Shown here: in pieces, positions 41,906 to 54,325 of the stretch
Position numbering within the stretch: position 1 is the first letter of the stretch
Layout: each line of letters starts with the position of its first letter
Assembly: GCA_019775845.1 (NCBI GenBank)
Contig: JADQAV010000002.1
Coordinates: 1,798,001 to 1,862,000, forward strand
DNA length: 64,000 bases
From: Myrmaecium sp. VS I D KN 1
Taxonomy: Eukaryota > Ascomycota > Dothideomycetes > Valsariales > Valsariaceae
Direction of reading: 5' to 3'
Program-made: the position numbers and the translations under genes
The notes under the pieces: model-generated
What the model was told of the DNA's origin: nothing
The model's input: the letters and a program-made list of their open reading frames with translations, nothing else
The model's database searches: none

Positions 41906-42965
41906 TGTCGGCTAGATATGGCGAGACTATTGCAAAGGAAACAAGGAGGGAGGAAACTGCATGGGCGTGCGACGATCAGATGAGGAAGTCGCCGGTTAAA
42001 TCATGGAATTGAGATGATCGCCGATAGGAACGCGCAACGCTTGTTGACGGAGACGGATGCACTCGATACAACAGAGGAGTTCCGGGGGTTGCGCGGGAAT
42101 GTTGGTGAGGTGGTGGGCAACGGTGAGTGAAGGGGAAGAAGGTGAGGAAGTTGCTGGTGTGAGGTTGAGGATGATGGCAGCCCTCCCGTTTGCCAAGCGA
42201 AACTTGGGCCGGTACCTCTGTTTACGGTACCCGGGCCTTTGTTGTGGGGGGGTGTGATTCTGCGGTAAAGCAATGCCTCTAGAGCAAATACTGGGTGGCT
42301 CAATCTCGCCCGGGGCGCTAGGTAATTGCTCGCATCCAGATTGTCTGTACCAAGGATCAAGGTGAGAGTGGAAGTGTTAAATACTAGGAGTATGTGACTA
42401 TGATCCTCTAGCAGCGCACTCAAGGCGATGGAGGGTGTCCTCTACTATTACAGCTGGCGGAGTTAAACATTCAGGCGAACCCGCTGGGAAAGACGAAAGC
42501 TTGTGTCTCTGTTTAGGTATGGCCATAAGGACCATGATTCATTCATGTCGGTCAGGCTAAATTAGCTATGCAAGTGTCTGTTGGTGGAGGGCGGAGGTGG
42601 AGCAAGTGGGCTGGCGGTATCGGTGGTATGTATCAAATACACCGGGAAGCCTCAGGCCGCTGATGTCAGCGAATCGTCTTTTTCAGGACGTTCTTTACCG
42701 GACCGGTAGATTACGGTCATCAGGCGCGGAAGTCCGTCTGCATCCTTCAGGTTCCCATCCGTTGTGCACCCAGTCCGGCTTCGAAACCAAGGCTGTCCGT
42801 CCGTCCAATCTCGTCCCGTCGGAACTTATTCTTTGAACGTTCGGGATGCGTCTGCTTGGCCCATAGTGCTCAATTAATCATAGGCGCGCCCCATCTGCGC
42901 GCCTTGACTTCTTTCGAATTGCCGGAGCCCCAGGTCGTCGTCTCACCGATCTGTCTAGTGTCACC
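41906..42965. promoter_or_regulatory. Divergent promoter between HST4 and MED16
   Basis: This region of about 1.06 kb separates two diverging starts. The half near HST4 shows GGTGAGGAAG-type purine tracts. The half near MED16 is mixed, with CCGTCCGTCC near 42798. No third gene is seen. Confidence 0.45.
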
Positions 42966-45900
42966 ATGCCCTTGATCATGGACGACGAGCAGCAATATAT
43001 GGAAGATCTCTTCGGAGACTCGGACGCCGTCCAGATCCCCATCGCCGCGCCCCCGGTGAAAGGGCTTGCCCAAAGATTAGATGAACTTCATGAAACAGGA
43101 TGCTGCCAGTAAGTTTGGATTTTATTTTCCTGTGCCGGTTCACTTGCTCTCTTTGTCCTTTACTTTTCTTTTTCTCTCTTTCGTCCCTTTTCGCGCTTGT
43201 CGTGCAGGTCTTATGCCGTGACTCGTTTTCGACTCGGTTTCCCGTGCCAGCCGATGTGCTGATCTTCCCCCAGGAAACTCGCTTGGTCAAAGAATGGATG
43301 TGTTGCGTCAATAACAAAAGATGGCCGGGGAGTGGTGCTCAAGCAATTCCATCGGGATCCTCAGAATGGGAACTGGGTGCTTGGTGACGATTTCCTAATG
43401 GACCTCAGTCCCGTACACGAGGAATTCCCGTTCATTCACCTTTCCTGGTCAGATCTCGGCACTGAGCTTGCCGTGGTAGATACGGCGGGGCGCATGTACA
43501 TGTACACTTCCTCCTTTAGTACTGGAAGGATGAGCCCAGCTCGACATAGTCTGGCTGACCAAGAAGATGAACGTGGCTGTCTTGTCGGCATGTATTGGTT
43601 GCCTATCATTCCTCATCAGTCAAAGGTCCTTATCCATCACAAATCGTCTCCAGCCCAGACTAACCATAGGATGTACAGTGTTTGATTGTGTGGTCCGCGA
43701 CTCGGAATGATAGCAAATGGGGCTACAACATCACCAGCCATACGTTCAATGATCCCCACAATCCCGTAGAGAACAAGTCCGCTGTCGTGTGCTTTTCCAA
43801 AGGTGGCGCACTTCGCCTGCTATATCAACAACCGGATGGTCATTGGGCGGAGACCTCCACGGAAATCGAGAATGTTAGCGTATCCAAGGGGCCTTTCTCC
43901 CATGCAGCTTTCGCCTCGGACAACAGTAAGTATTGACAGAACCTGCTAGATCGCTTAGCCGTCTGATAACGTACACAGATAAATCTCTGCTCATGGTTGC
44001 TTATGACGTCTCCGGCCATCTCTATGTGTACCGAGTGCACATCGCTTGGGGCGCGATCCCGCCACATAAGCCTGGGCAACCTATTCGACATATGGATCCC
44101 CCTTCTATCGAGTTGGTTTATCTCTGCGGGACAGACTGCAGTAGTATCCTCGATAGCCCGACGGATGAGTCGGGCATGTCAACCGACTCGTTAGACGGCC
44201 TCAGCTCACCATTGCAATTAACCCACCTGAACTTTGTCCCTGCTGCACCAGAACAAGGCCAAGCGCTTACAAGTCCCACAATCATGGCCATCTTTTCACG
44301 CGCAACGGTATCGCATATGTCTCTCCCACACGAGCAGCATCAGCAAAGCCTGCAAAGTGTGGTCGTCAGGTGGGAGGTGAAATCCGCTCATCAAAACCGG
44401 CTCCATCCGAGCTTCGATCAGCTTAAGGTGAAGAAGAAAAGCGTGAACTCGGTCGAAGCAAGGGTAAGGCTTGTATGCATCTGGAGTCTTGCTGTGCTAA
44501 CCTTGTCTCCAGGAGAACTTCCAGCTCACGAGAGATGCGGACGTGTTAATCAGCTCTCCGGTGATAACGATCTCACCAGCATTGTACAACACAATGTTCT
44601 CATTCTACTTGAGCGATGGGACGGTCGAGTTCCGTCATCGAGCAACCTTGAGCCTTATTACGCCGGATTTCAGCAATGAGCAGGTCTCTTCTCTGCCACA
44701 GGCGGGGTTTGCGTTTCCCAGAAGCGAACCATGTAAGTAGATGCAACCATCCTGCTTACTTCCAGTAACTCACAGAAAGTCTCCAAGCCCTGTATATTGC
44801 CATGTCTGCCAACTGCTGTGTAGCAGCTCATCTGCGGCATGATGGATCCATCCAAACGAAAACTATGGAATACACTCATGGCCCTTGGAACATACTCGAG
44901 GAAGACCGTACGTCAACTTCTACTCTGCGCTAGCCAGATTTTAACCAAGATATAGCGGCCAAAATCTCGGCGGCCATTGCGGCTCTCGCCGTACAACACA
45001 GTAACTCCTGTTTTCAATATATAAATAGCGACGATATCCTTGCTCTTATCCCCCCCAACCTTTCGAAGGGTATGAGCGTCCCCTTCCGGATGTCAGACAG
45101 ATACTGATCCCTATGGCAGCTTGGAAACATACGTTTTACTCTCAAGTCTACCAAACGCTCAACGTTAACCTGGATTATACCCCGACCGAGGGCATCCATG
45201 ATAGGATTGGTCGTACCCTCCTTGTTAGGTGCCTGAGCGCTCAAAATGTACTGGGTCACTCGGCGGACGGTCAAAAAGACTTGGCTTCAAAGCTGGCTTG
45301 GGTCATTATGAATATCCGCCAAGCCTGTATCAACATGAGTGTTGTTATGCGATTCAACAATGGCAGTGATAAACCACTCAAGAAAGGTAAGAATTTGTCA
45401 CTTCCGCGAGACATCTTCTCATACTAACGTGCCCTTGCGCTGCAGAAACGGCATCCACGGTCGAAGGACTATGCAAATGGATGTTCGACTTCATTGCGTA
45501 TATGCTAGATGAACTGATGGTACTGGCGTATCACCTACGGGACAAAGAGATTTCGAAAGCCGTCCTACAGGATTATAGTGAGTTTCCTGAGACTATTATC
45601 AGACAAGTAGCTAAACCGTCCTAGTCGAAGAGAAACGCTCACCGGCGCTTCTGGTCCTTCTCTCAAGTTACCCGCGAGGAATGCTGAAAGCATGGTTTCA
45701 GCCGCTTCAGTGGATCTCAAAGAGCGCGGCAGTCATACTCAACAACCCCAATGCTCCCCCGGATCACCGTCGACAGTATATGATGCTGCATAGTCTTTTC
45801 GTGGAGTCCTCCGAGAACCTCAAAGCCTTCGACAACCTGCTGCAGGAGACGAACGGCTACGTTCGCAAGGCATATGCGAATGCTGGCTTGAACGACGCGG

Positions 45901-46337
45901 AAAGAGGCAGGATGGAAAGAGACCTCGTGACACAATGCGATCTACCAGAGGTGCTCGTGCCGCTGGCGAAACACCTCCTGACCGAGAAGTGGTTTGGCCA
46001 GCAGGGCGTGCTGGAAAGCATCAATGCCGGGAAAATCATGTTCAAGGATCTCAGCTGGCTCGGCCTAACCGACGATCGGCGCAGCAGGGACTTCGCCAAA
46101 CGGCACAAGGTGGACACGATGTCCAAGTCGCTCCTCAGCAGCGCGTGCATCAAGGAGCGCAGGTTCAAGAGGTGTACGAGGTGCTGGGCGATGACGGAAG
46201 ACCTGCTCCCTTCCATGGGGAGCATGTACTGGGCCATCTTCGTAAGCAAGAAGTGCATGTGCGATAACCCCTGGATGCTGCCGCTGCATGACCATCCAGA
46301 GAAGCATTTGGTGAAGGGCTCCACCGGAGGAATATGA
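42966..46337 (+). CDS. MED16: Mediator complex subunit 16 (Sin4)
   Basis: Ten exons: 42966..43108, 43274..43625, 43679..43925, 43979..44463, 44513..44736, 44780..44907, 44956..45069, 45120..45386, 45446..45577 and 45625..46337, encoding 934 residues. Med16 is a tail-module subunit of Mediator that relays activator signals to RNA polymerase II. Recognisable parts are MPLIMDDEQQYMEDLFG, the WD-like start KLAWSKNGCVASITKDGRG, HLSWSDLGTELAVVDTAGR, VGMYWLP, and the C-terminal KRCTRCWAMTEDL and YWAIFVSKKCMC zinc-like cysteines. Two splice sites are unusual: intron 2 has donor GTCCTT with a good CTAAC branch site, and intron 5 is placed as 44737..44779 (43 nt) because the nearby GTAAGT donor would give a stop codon. 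Those two boundaries are the least certain part of the model. Confidence 0.88.
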
Positions 46338-46765
46338 GGGTTGCTGGAGTTCACACTTGTACAATGTGATGCAAACTATTTGAATATGGGATATAGAGAT
46401 AATCTGCACTATTTATCTGGTCTAGACGTAGCCTATAGCGTATTTATAGCCTCAACATATTAGAATAATATATGACTGCCTATCGCCGAGCAAGTCATTC
46501 CTCCGAGTGCGTGCATGTGTTGCTGTGACCTTGGAGTTACCCTTTAGATATCAGTAGCCTTGCCTGCCCTGTGGCTTGAGGGCCACGGGCCGCCGACATG
46601 CCGTTGCTTGGCTCGAACTCCTTCCTCTTGATTGGACATGCCCGCCAACACCGCCATCAATGGAGACGCGCATCTTCCGATCTCTTTCTTCCTCGACGGT
46701 CAATTGAGGCCGCGCGATCGTCTTGGAGGCCGCACCGATGTAGAGAGCCTTCTCGGTAAAGCGCC
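46338..46765. other. Intergenic region between MED16 and RIC1
   Basis: This 428-bp gap lies between two plus-strand genes. It is AT-rich right after MED16 (46370-46480) and GC-richer near the RIC1 start. No gene is seen. Confidence 0.55.
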
Positions 46766-49700
46766 ATGACTTACTGGCCCATATCAGCCCCTTCCGTCTA
46801 CGCTGCAAGCAAGCATCCAGCTCCGGACCACCGCCCTTCCACCTCCGACGATGGCCTTGTTCACGACGGCCGCCCAGCCGCGGCTGATGCGACATCTTCC
46901 CCTTCTTCAGAGCTCGACGACGAGAAGGAAGCAGGGAAGCCGAACGAGCCCGCTGGCGCCCCTAGCCACTCTGATAACGAGGCCACGCCGGACGCGCAAC
47001 CGCCCACGCCCCATGCAGTATGCGAGCCGACACCGGCTGAGTTAGAGGATCCAGCAGAGCCCGTGGCCGAGGCAGACATAGGAGGAGACATCGTGGGGAT
47101 TCGCGTTACTCGAAATGGTCACCTGTTCGCGACCATAACGCGGACGACCTTGACTATATGGCAGACCAAGGTACGACCGTTCCCAGGTGGCTGACCCCGC
47201 TGTCGCGAGAAGCAGCTAACCATCTGCAGCCGACAGCTGTCGTTGCATCGGTCTTGCGCTCAAACCTTTCCGTGAGGACCTACGGACCCAATGTCGACCT
47301 TCTCATCCGTCCCGACTCGGCAATCATAGTGGTCCAGACCACTCTGGGCTACCTATTGACCTACTCGCTTGCTAGCGATCCTACGACGCAGATATATAGG
47401 CCTCAATTTGCCAACGGGGGAACTGGGCATGCCAGACGCCGCAGCGCTGGCGGTTATCTCCTGACAGGAGCAGATGCTCAGGGGGGGTTGGGCGGCGGGA
47501 GTGGGATCCGGGAGGTTAGCATACGTTTTCGCATGGTCATCAAGATTGATGCCGGAATCGGGAAAGCTTTGGCGCTGGACGAAGAGCTTATCGTCGCTAC
47601 GAGGACCCCGCCAGCGATACAATGCATTCGCTGGGCACCGGATAGCAACGGGAGCCAAACCAGCACGGAGTTGCTAAGTCGTATGCCCTGGATCGGGACC
47701 AAGACCTCCATTGTCGACATGGTTCATGATCGACCAATGAATCTCTCAACCTGGATTGCCGAGGACGGGCGAGCCTTCGCGGTTCAACGGGTACACGGTT
47801 CTTCAAAGCCTGCCGAAAATCGGCAAACCAAGAATCTCTTCAGAGGCTACGCTTTCCATATACCGCAATCCGAGGCAGAACATGCACGGAAGGCTATAAT
47901 CAACGCCAGGTTCTCCCTCATTGCTATAGCCTGTGCCAGCGGAGATATCTATGTTTATACAGCGCGCGATTACACAGGGAATATCCCCTTGTCTCACAAG
48001 CTTCGGCCAAGCATTATCACAACGACAGCAGGGAATCTTAACTTCCTTTGTTATTCGCCCGACGGCTATTCTCTTTTTGCCGGGTATGAGAACGGCTGGA
48101 TGATGTGGAGCGTATATGGGAAGCCAGGCGCCAGCAGCTTCTATTCAGATAGCTCGCTTTCAGAAAGGAACAACGAGGGTTGGTTGACAGGTGTCAGCGA
48201 CGGCTTCTGGATCGGCGGTGGCTCCCAGATCCTCTTCACTCGTCCCCTGGACAACCGGATCTGGATCATGGAAATGGCACGGAGCGCGGTTGTCGGGTGC
48301 TTTTCTTCTGCAAACGTTTCCCGGTCGTTGCTCCAAACCGATTCGGGGTTTATGATATACCGCGGTTATGACTTGCCGGATCTTACGGCCATCTCAGCCG
48401 AACTGTCGTTCTGGCATCATGTCCAAGTGCCTCCTCACTACCTCGTCAATCAATGGCCAATCCGAAGTGCCGTCATATCCTGGGATGGACGTTATGTCGC
48501 CGTGGCAGGCCGGCGAGGCCTGGCCCACTACAGCGTCAACAGCGGGAGATGGAAGACGTTCGACGATCCGCTCATGGAAAATGAATTCACGGTGCGGGGC
48601 GGGATGTGTTGGCATCAACACGCTCTTATCGCCGCTGTCGAGTCGAGCAGGTCCCACGAGGTATGTCACAACCCGGTTATAGTAGCCATGCAAGAAGCTG
48701 ACGAAGCCCCAGGTCAGAATATACTCGCGAGAGTTGGCACTGGACAACCGCAATGTTATGCATGTCCAACCGCTTCCTGCCCCTATAGTACTTCTTGCTC
48801 CCTCTGGCGACGATTCGCTGCTGGTTTACACCTATGAGAACATACTCTATCACTACGTCATTAATGTATCTAATGCTTCAGTCAAGCTGGTGCAGGTTGG
48901 TCAAATAGCGCTCCATGGGATTATCAGAGCTCCGCCGAGGGTTCGCGGTCTCAGCTGGATCATACCAGAAGACCAATTGAGTAAGCATGCATGCCGCCTT
49001 CTGCATTATTATCACTGACACCCTGCAGCCTATGGAGATCCGTCGCAAGATGTTGCTGTTGCAAGCATATTGTTTTTAGTGGACGCCAAACTTGTGCTGC
49101 TGCAACCCTCTACGACTGAGAACGGTGAGCTCAAGTACGAAATGCGCATCATCGCGCAAGATGTTGAATATTACTCTCTCATGCGGGACAATCCGGCATT
49201 TAATTCGACGCAGATGGTCGAGGCTGCGCCGCAGAGTCCGGGAGCGTCCACGGCCATGATGAACGGTATGACTCAGCACAACGACCTCCGCGACTCGCTG
49301 TGGCTGTTCGATGGGCGTGATATGCGCGTCTGGCTTGACATCCAAGATGTTCTGTCATCAGCGACCCCTGATCTCAACAGGGATCTTCCCACCGCTCTTA
49401 AAGTGGCGGTCGACTTTTACCCCTTGTCGATCTTGTTGAACAAAGGGATCTTGTTTGGAATCGAGTCGGAGCTGGTGCAGCGACGCGACGTCAGCTTTGC
49501 CTTTTTCCGATTTATTACTCGGGTAGGTCTAGCTTTGTTCAACTTGCAGCCCCCACCCTTGCTGACAGAGCACCAGACGCATCTATTCCTCCCGCCATTA
49601 CTCCGCTATCATCTAGCCCAATACAATTCACCTGCGGCCCTCCACCTATCGCATCGGTATAGGCAGCTTTTATACTTCCCCCATGCGTTAGAGGTCCTTC

Positions 49701-50287
49701 TGCACGATGTGCTCGATGACGAGGTGGATAACCCACCGCCGCCGGAGCAGGCTCTACTACCGAGTGTCCTGTCTTTCCTCTCCTCCTTCCCACAATTTCT
49801 CGATATCGTCGTACAGTGTACACGAAAGACGGAGCTCAGGTCGTGGCGGACATTGTTTGCCCATCTTCCACCGCCCCAGGAGTTATTCGAACAGTCCCTT
49901 CGCAAAGGTTCGCTCAAGACCGCGGGCGGCTACCTCTTGATCTTACATTCGTTCGAGGAGTTGAATTCGAGCTCTGATCAACTCATCAAGCTCCTGCAGC
50001 GGGCAATGGCGGAGAAGGATTGGGATCTCTGCAAGGAACTCGCCCGTTTTCTGATGGCCCTGGACGACACAGGAGCGACCTTGCGAGAAGCTCTGGAGCT
50101 AGTGGAGAGAAAGTCACCGGGCGTTTTGAGCCCGACGTCGTCGAAGTTGACCCTCCCGAGCGGCGGTGGGTTAGGGTTAGGGTTCAATATGGACTTTGGA
50201 CTGTCCAGTCGGAGCGGAAGCGGAAGATCAAGGAGCATTGTTTCGCAGGATACCCGAGAGGACTATTTCACCTCCAGCGTCGACTAG
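46766..50287 (+). CDS. RIC1: Ric1, subunit of the Ric1-Rgp1 exchange factor for Ypt6/Rab6
   Basis: Four exons, 46766..47170, 47230..48660, 48713..48980 and 49029..50287, encode 1120 residues. Ric1 and Rgp1 activate the Golgi GTPase Ypt6/Rab6, needed for fusion of endosome-derived vesicles at the Golgi. The N-terminal half is a WD40-like propeller beginning MTYWPISAPSVYAASK, with GHLFATITRTTLTIWQTK, then NLNFLCYSPDGYSLFAGYE and GWMMWSVYGKPGASSF, all typical. The C-terminal RIC1 domain contains SLWLFDGRDMRVWLDI, FPHALEVLLHDVLDDE and VVQCTRKTELRSWRTLF. An acidic, disordered insert of about 80 residues near the N-terminus (residues 20-100) is lineage-specific. Near the end GLGLGF is encoded by telomere-like GGGTTA units. 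Family length and order fit well. Confidence 0.94.
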
Positions 50288-50561
50288 CAACGAAGTGTAG
50301 GGGGAAACAGAGGTTGGCAAGGCTGGGGAGGCTAACGGCTCACCCGGGGCTGACGTCGTGTCACTATGCGGGGACGTTTGTCCGCGATTAACTCCGGCAG
50401 CAGCATCAGCGCCGCCATCGTCACTGGTGGGGAGCGGTCTGGGAACAGTGGCAGTGCTGCATATCCTGCAAGCTGTAAGGCGATGCGGGGCCCGCCGTAA
50501 GCACGCACGTGAGATGTGAGAAGGGAGCCGGCGCGGCAGTGAGGCAGTGAGGCGGCCATCC

Positions 50562-50593
50562 AGCGATACATCGATACAGCGATACAGCGATAC
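50562..50593 (+). repeat. Tandem 8-bp repeat AGCGATAC, four copies
   Basis: Four adjacent 8-bp units, AGCGATAC, ATCGATAC, AGCGATAC and AGCGATAC, lie downstream of RIC1, followed by a diverged AGCGAGGT. Confidence 0.9.
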
Positions 50594-50807
50594 AGCGAGG
50601 TAGTGACGATACTGTGCCACTGTAGCCAATGCCACATCCATAAGGTATTTCCCAACCACCAACCGATCAGGAATGGTGCATCTCTCCGGTCCCAGCGGTG
50701 GTGGTACTCACCTTGCCTCACTCACCCCGTGCCAGCCCATGAGGGGAAGCGGGAGGGAGTCGGAGAGAGCTGGAGAGGGCAAATGGAGCCACCGGTAATC
50801 AATGAAA

Positions 50808-50828
50808 CGTTGCGTTGCGTTGCGTTGC
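50808..50828 (+). repeat. Tandem 5-bp repeat CGTTG, four copies
   Basis: Four copies of CGTTG in a row lie in the upstream region of the regulator-like gene at 51117. Confidence 0.9.
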
Positions 50829-51116
50829 GCGGTGCTGTGCTGTACTCGACTCGGCGTGCCTCTGGCATCACCTTAAACTCGCCGCGTCCTCCTCGCCTTA
50901 TACCTACGCTCTCCCTGCCCATCACCATCTCCTCCCGCCAGCTTTCCAGCCTGCCAGCCCGCCAGCCCTCCATCTCGTCCTCGTTCCACCAGCGGGAAAC
51001 GCTGTCACACCTCACCCAACCCCGTCTAGGCTAGCGAGGGACCGTGTCCCACTGGTCCCCCTTCCCCGTCTACTTCAACTCACTCGCAGCTCATCCCCAG
51101 CCCAGCAAATTCTGGC

Positions 51117-53508
51117 ATGGCTTTCGACTTCAACCGTCCGGCTCCAAGCGCGAGAGATTGCGAACCCGCCGTGCCGCTCACCAGGAAGCGGAAACTGTCC
51201 GGCTTCAGCCATTCGCCTGTCTCGGCCTCGACCTCGAGCTCTGCCTCTGCCTCTGCTCCGACCCGCTTCAAATTCGTGACCGCGACCTCGGACCTGGACG
51301 AGTTTCAGAAGCAAAAGACGCTGAGGGAGGTGCGCGCGCACGTCATGTTCAATTATCTCGACCACGAGAAAGAGCGGAAGCACGAAGGCGGTGGCACGCT
51401 GCTCTCCGCTGTTGAGCCACAGGGGAATTGCCGGGCTTCGCAAGAGGTGCAGACGAGCTTGCACGCTTTCGATCACGGATGTCGGTTTCAAGAGCAGGAG
51501 AGACAGGAGACCATACCCAACGACCAGGCTTTGGCCATCTATCGGCGGCAGCGGCAGCCTCGACCGCGCGATACGAGGACGTCGTCGCCTGAGGAGGCTC
51601 GCCGGCCTAAGAAGCAGCTCCATCCCAGCAGGTCTCTTCCCTACCCGACACCGCCGGCCAACTCGTCTCGCGTCTCGAAGAGCAAGGCGCGACCTCACGC
51701 CAAAGCAGCAGATCGCAGCCTGGTCACCAACGTCCGGAAGTTCTCCGAGGCTTTCACGCCGTTGGGACCACTCCGTGCGTTCGGGACGCCTCTCTGTCCG
51801 TTCCGCACGCTTCCTCAATCGGCCTACCCGACCGTTGAGACCGAGCGGCTCAAGTTCCAATGTGAGCTCGGCCTACTGCTGCTTCCCTTCTATCCAAAGC
51901 TGCTGACTGACTGACCGACTGACTGAGTTAACTGGTTCCAGGCTCCCGTCTTTACGGCACCAACGCCCTGCGCCTCAGCTGGGTGCCATCGATTGTCAAT
52001 TCCCGCCCTGCGTACCTCAGCACCCTCTGCATCACCTCCTCCCACCTCGACGTCATCAACAACTTCGCTCCCGAGCTCAGCGGCACCACGGCCCTGAAGA
52101 CAGAAGTCATCCATCTCGTCCAGCCCGACCTGAACGCCCCAGACCCACGGACGGTGGACGATGCCACGCTCATGGCCGTCGTCCAGCTGCTGTGCTGCGA
52201 GCTGATCGGCGGGGACGAAATGGTGGCGGAGGCCCACGAGAGGGGCATCCAGGCGATCGTGAACGCGAAAGGCGGGTTGGGGGAGCAGGGAGTCGGAGGG
52301 GTGCTGGCAAGTATCCTGATGGTGTACGACACCCCCTTTTTTCACTCTTCGTGAGCTCGCACAAACATTTCTCAAGGAGGACGGCGACTAACGTCGAAGC
52401 AACATGAAGAATCTGCCTGCAATCCGCCATCTTCCGCGAATCCCCGCCGCAGCCGGTCTTCGCCGAATACCTCTCGCGACTCGACCTCCAACCGCAACCA
52501 CCGACCTCCCCGCCCGTCGGCCCGTCGAAGCTCCATCTTCCCGAGTCCCCGCTCTACTGCGCGGATCCGGACTACGCCAGCCTCGCTCGCTCGCGCCGCT
52601 GCACGCCGCAGCTCCTCCAGCTCATCTGCACCATGCGGGATCTCATCGACCTGTTCACGGACGAGAGTCCGGACGATTTCCGGCCGCCTCAGCCTCATCG
52701 GCCTACGCCCTTGTCGCCATCGAACCAGTCGACGACAACGATGAGCGAGCCGTGGCAGGACCATCGGATCCGCAGTCTCGTCGCCACCCTTCTCGCCCAG
52801 TGCTCGTCCCCGTACCTCTCCTCCCCCTACCACCATTACACCGGTCCCCGGGCCGCGTACATCCCGCACACCCACAACGCCATCCGGCTCGTCACCCTCA
52901 TCACCCTGACCGCCATCGCCCGTCGCACCCCCTTCTCCGCCGCGGCCGCCGCCCTCCCCAGCTCCGCCTTCACCAGTGCCATCTCGACCTCGCCCTCGCC
53001 CTCGTACGGCTCGCCCGTGTCGCCGACGACGACGACAACGACGAGCGGCTACCCCGGCGCCGCCGAGGCCGCTGCCGCCAGTGGTGTCCCGCCCGTCCTG
53101 GCCGCGCTCAAGAACGAGCTCGAGCACTCCGACCTGAGCGAGTGCTGGGGCGACATGGCCGGCATGCTGTTCTGGGTCGCGCTGGTCGGCGCGGCGGCCG
53201 CGCGGGATGCCGGCCGCGGGACGGCGCCCCGGACGACGATCGGGAAGGAGCGGGATCAGCGGACGCACCTCCGGAAGTGGCTCATCGCCCACGCGGTCCG
53301 GTGTTCGATCCTCCTGGGATTCGAGCACGGCCCGGCGGTGGTCGGCGCGTTGGCGAAGCTGGGAGAGGTGGTCAAGCGATGCGGTGGGGAGAGCAATGGT
53401 GGGCTCGGCACGGGCGTGCTCCGGGGCCGGACCGGTTCGGGCGGAGAGCGGGGCTTCCGGGCGCTGTTGCAGGAGATGGAGGAGGCTTCCGGGACGTGGA
53501 CTTGGTGA
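51117..53508 (+). CDS. Fungal transcription-factor-like protein without a zinc cluster
   Basis: Three exons, 51117..51861, 51942..52323 and 52410..53508, encode 741 residues. The N-terminus has a basic LTRKRKLSGF signal, a Ser-rich stretch and FKFVTATSDLDEFQKQKTLR followed by EVRAHVMFNYLDHEKERK. That layout resembles fungal proteins that carry a fungal-specific TF domain but begin with a conserved F-[VI]-x-[VA]-T...R-x-H-V/A-M block instead of Zn2Cys6. Exon 2 contains VDDATLMAVVQLLCCELIGG, with helical repeats as in that domain; exon 3 contains FREIP-like and TPQLLQLICTMRDLIDLF segments and an Ala/Thr/Ser-rich insert. I see no CX2CX6C zinc motif. The third exon start is placed at 52410 so that GT|A keeps frame. 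DNA binding is therefore unproven; a regulatory role is inference. A strongly GC-biased third position creates the large antisense frames here. Confidence 0.75.
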
Positions 53509-53909
53509 ATGGTGGACGCTGTTGGTGTGTAGGTGTAGGAACACATGAAGCCGAAGGTTGAGAAGGAAGGTCCTTGTATATTTCTTTGGGTTGCTAAGGC
53601 AGGACTCGGCGCTGGCATAGCCGCACAAATCGGTCAAGAATGGAGAAGATGTCAAACCTAGGCGGCAGAGATTGCTTGCGCACCGATTCACACGCGTCAC
53701 GTTCATCACTTTCTTTTTTTCGGTGTATAATTCGCGTTTCCGGTCATGTCTAGTCGTTACTCGTACAGAAAATTCAAAAAAGTGTTGCAAGACGTTCAAT
53801 CAATGCCTCCCCATGTGCATGGAGCACCATCCAGTCTAGTCTAGTCTCCGCCTCCTCGACCGAAGGAGGGATCCGACCAAAACCTACGAGGTCTGGGGGA
53901 AAAAACCGC
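53509..53909. other. Convergent intergenic region
   Basis: This 401-bp gap lies between the regulator-like gene and the I78 inhibitor, so it holds two 3' UTRs. It has a short CTAGTCTAGTCTAG run near 53833. No gene is seen. Confidence 0.55.
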
Positions 53910-54325
53910 TTAACCGTAGCGGACGTCCCTGACGGTGCCGTCCTCGGCGACGTGGATGTTGAGCCTGTCGCAAGGTTCAGTTAGAGAACCGTGATCGCAT
54001 GCCGTTTCGGATGATCAAGAGAATCACATACCTATCGGGCTTGTGGTCCATGGTCGCCATGTCGCCGTCCTTGATCACTCGATGCTCCTTCGGGAGGTCC
54101 TTTTTGGCAAAAGTCTAGGACCGTTTGTGTTAGCAGCGGCAGGTACAGATGATGGGGAAGGCAGAGAGGAGGGGAGAGAAGGAAAGGAGATCGGGTTTGA
54201 GTAGCAAAACGTACGAGGTTGTCGGAGACGTCACCAAGCTTCTTGCCCATGAGCTGGTTCTGCCAGTCCTGGGACTGGTCCTTGTCCTTGCCGGTGGAGT
54301 TGATGCCGGGCACGACGAGAGGCAT
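53910..54325 (-). CDS. Peptidase inhibitor I78-type small protein
   Basis: Three exons, 54215..54325, 54032..54114 and 53910..53964, encode 82 residues. I78 proteins (such as Aspergillus elastase inhibitor) are small reactive-loop inhibitors of serine peptidases. The C-terminal half shows the family pattern: LPKEHRVIKDGDMATMDHKP, then DRLNIHVAEDGTVRDVRYG at the very end. The N-terminal MPLVVPGINSTGKDKDQSQD and WQNQLMGKKLGDVSD is also seen in fungal members. I see no cysteine and no signal peptide, so an intracellular role against endogenous peptidases is as likely as secretion. The split AG|G arginine codon across intron 2 restores the frame. Inhibitory activity itself is inferred from family. 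Confidence 0.85.

Larger units (their letters stand above)
50288..51116. other. Intergenic region with short tandem repeats
   Basis: This region of about 830 bp between two plus-strand genes contains the AGCGATAC array (50562..50593), a CGTTG array (50808..50828) and a C/CT-rich leader with repeated CCAGCC/CCTGCC words (50880-51100) before the next ATG. No gene is seen. Confidence 0.55.

Noticed and set aside
51903-51928. CTGA/CCGA repeat as a separate feature
   Set aside because: It lies inside intron 1 of the regulator-like gene and is short; probably a normal pyrimidine/purine-rich intron sequence.
52372-53799. 475-codon open frame on the minus strand
   Set aside because: It is antisense to exon 3 of the regulator-like gene and is a product of the high GC third positions; no family-like sequence.
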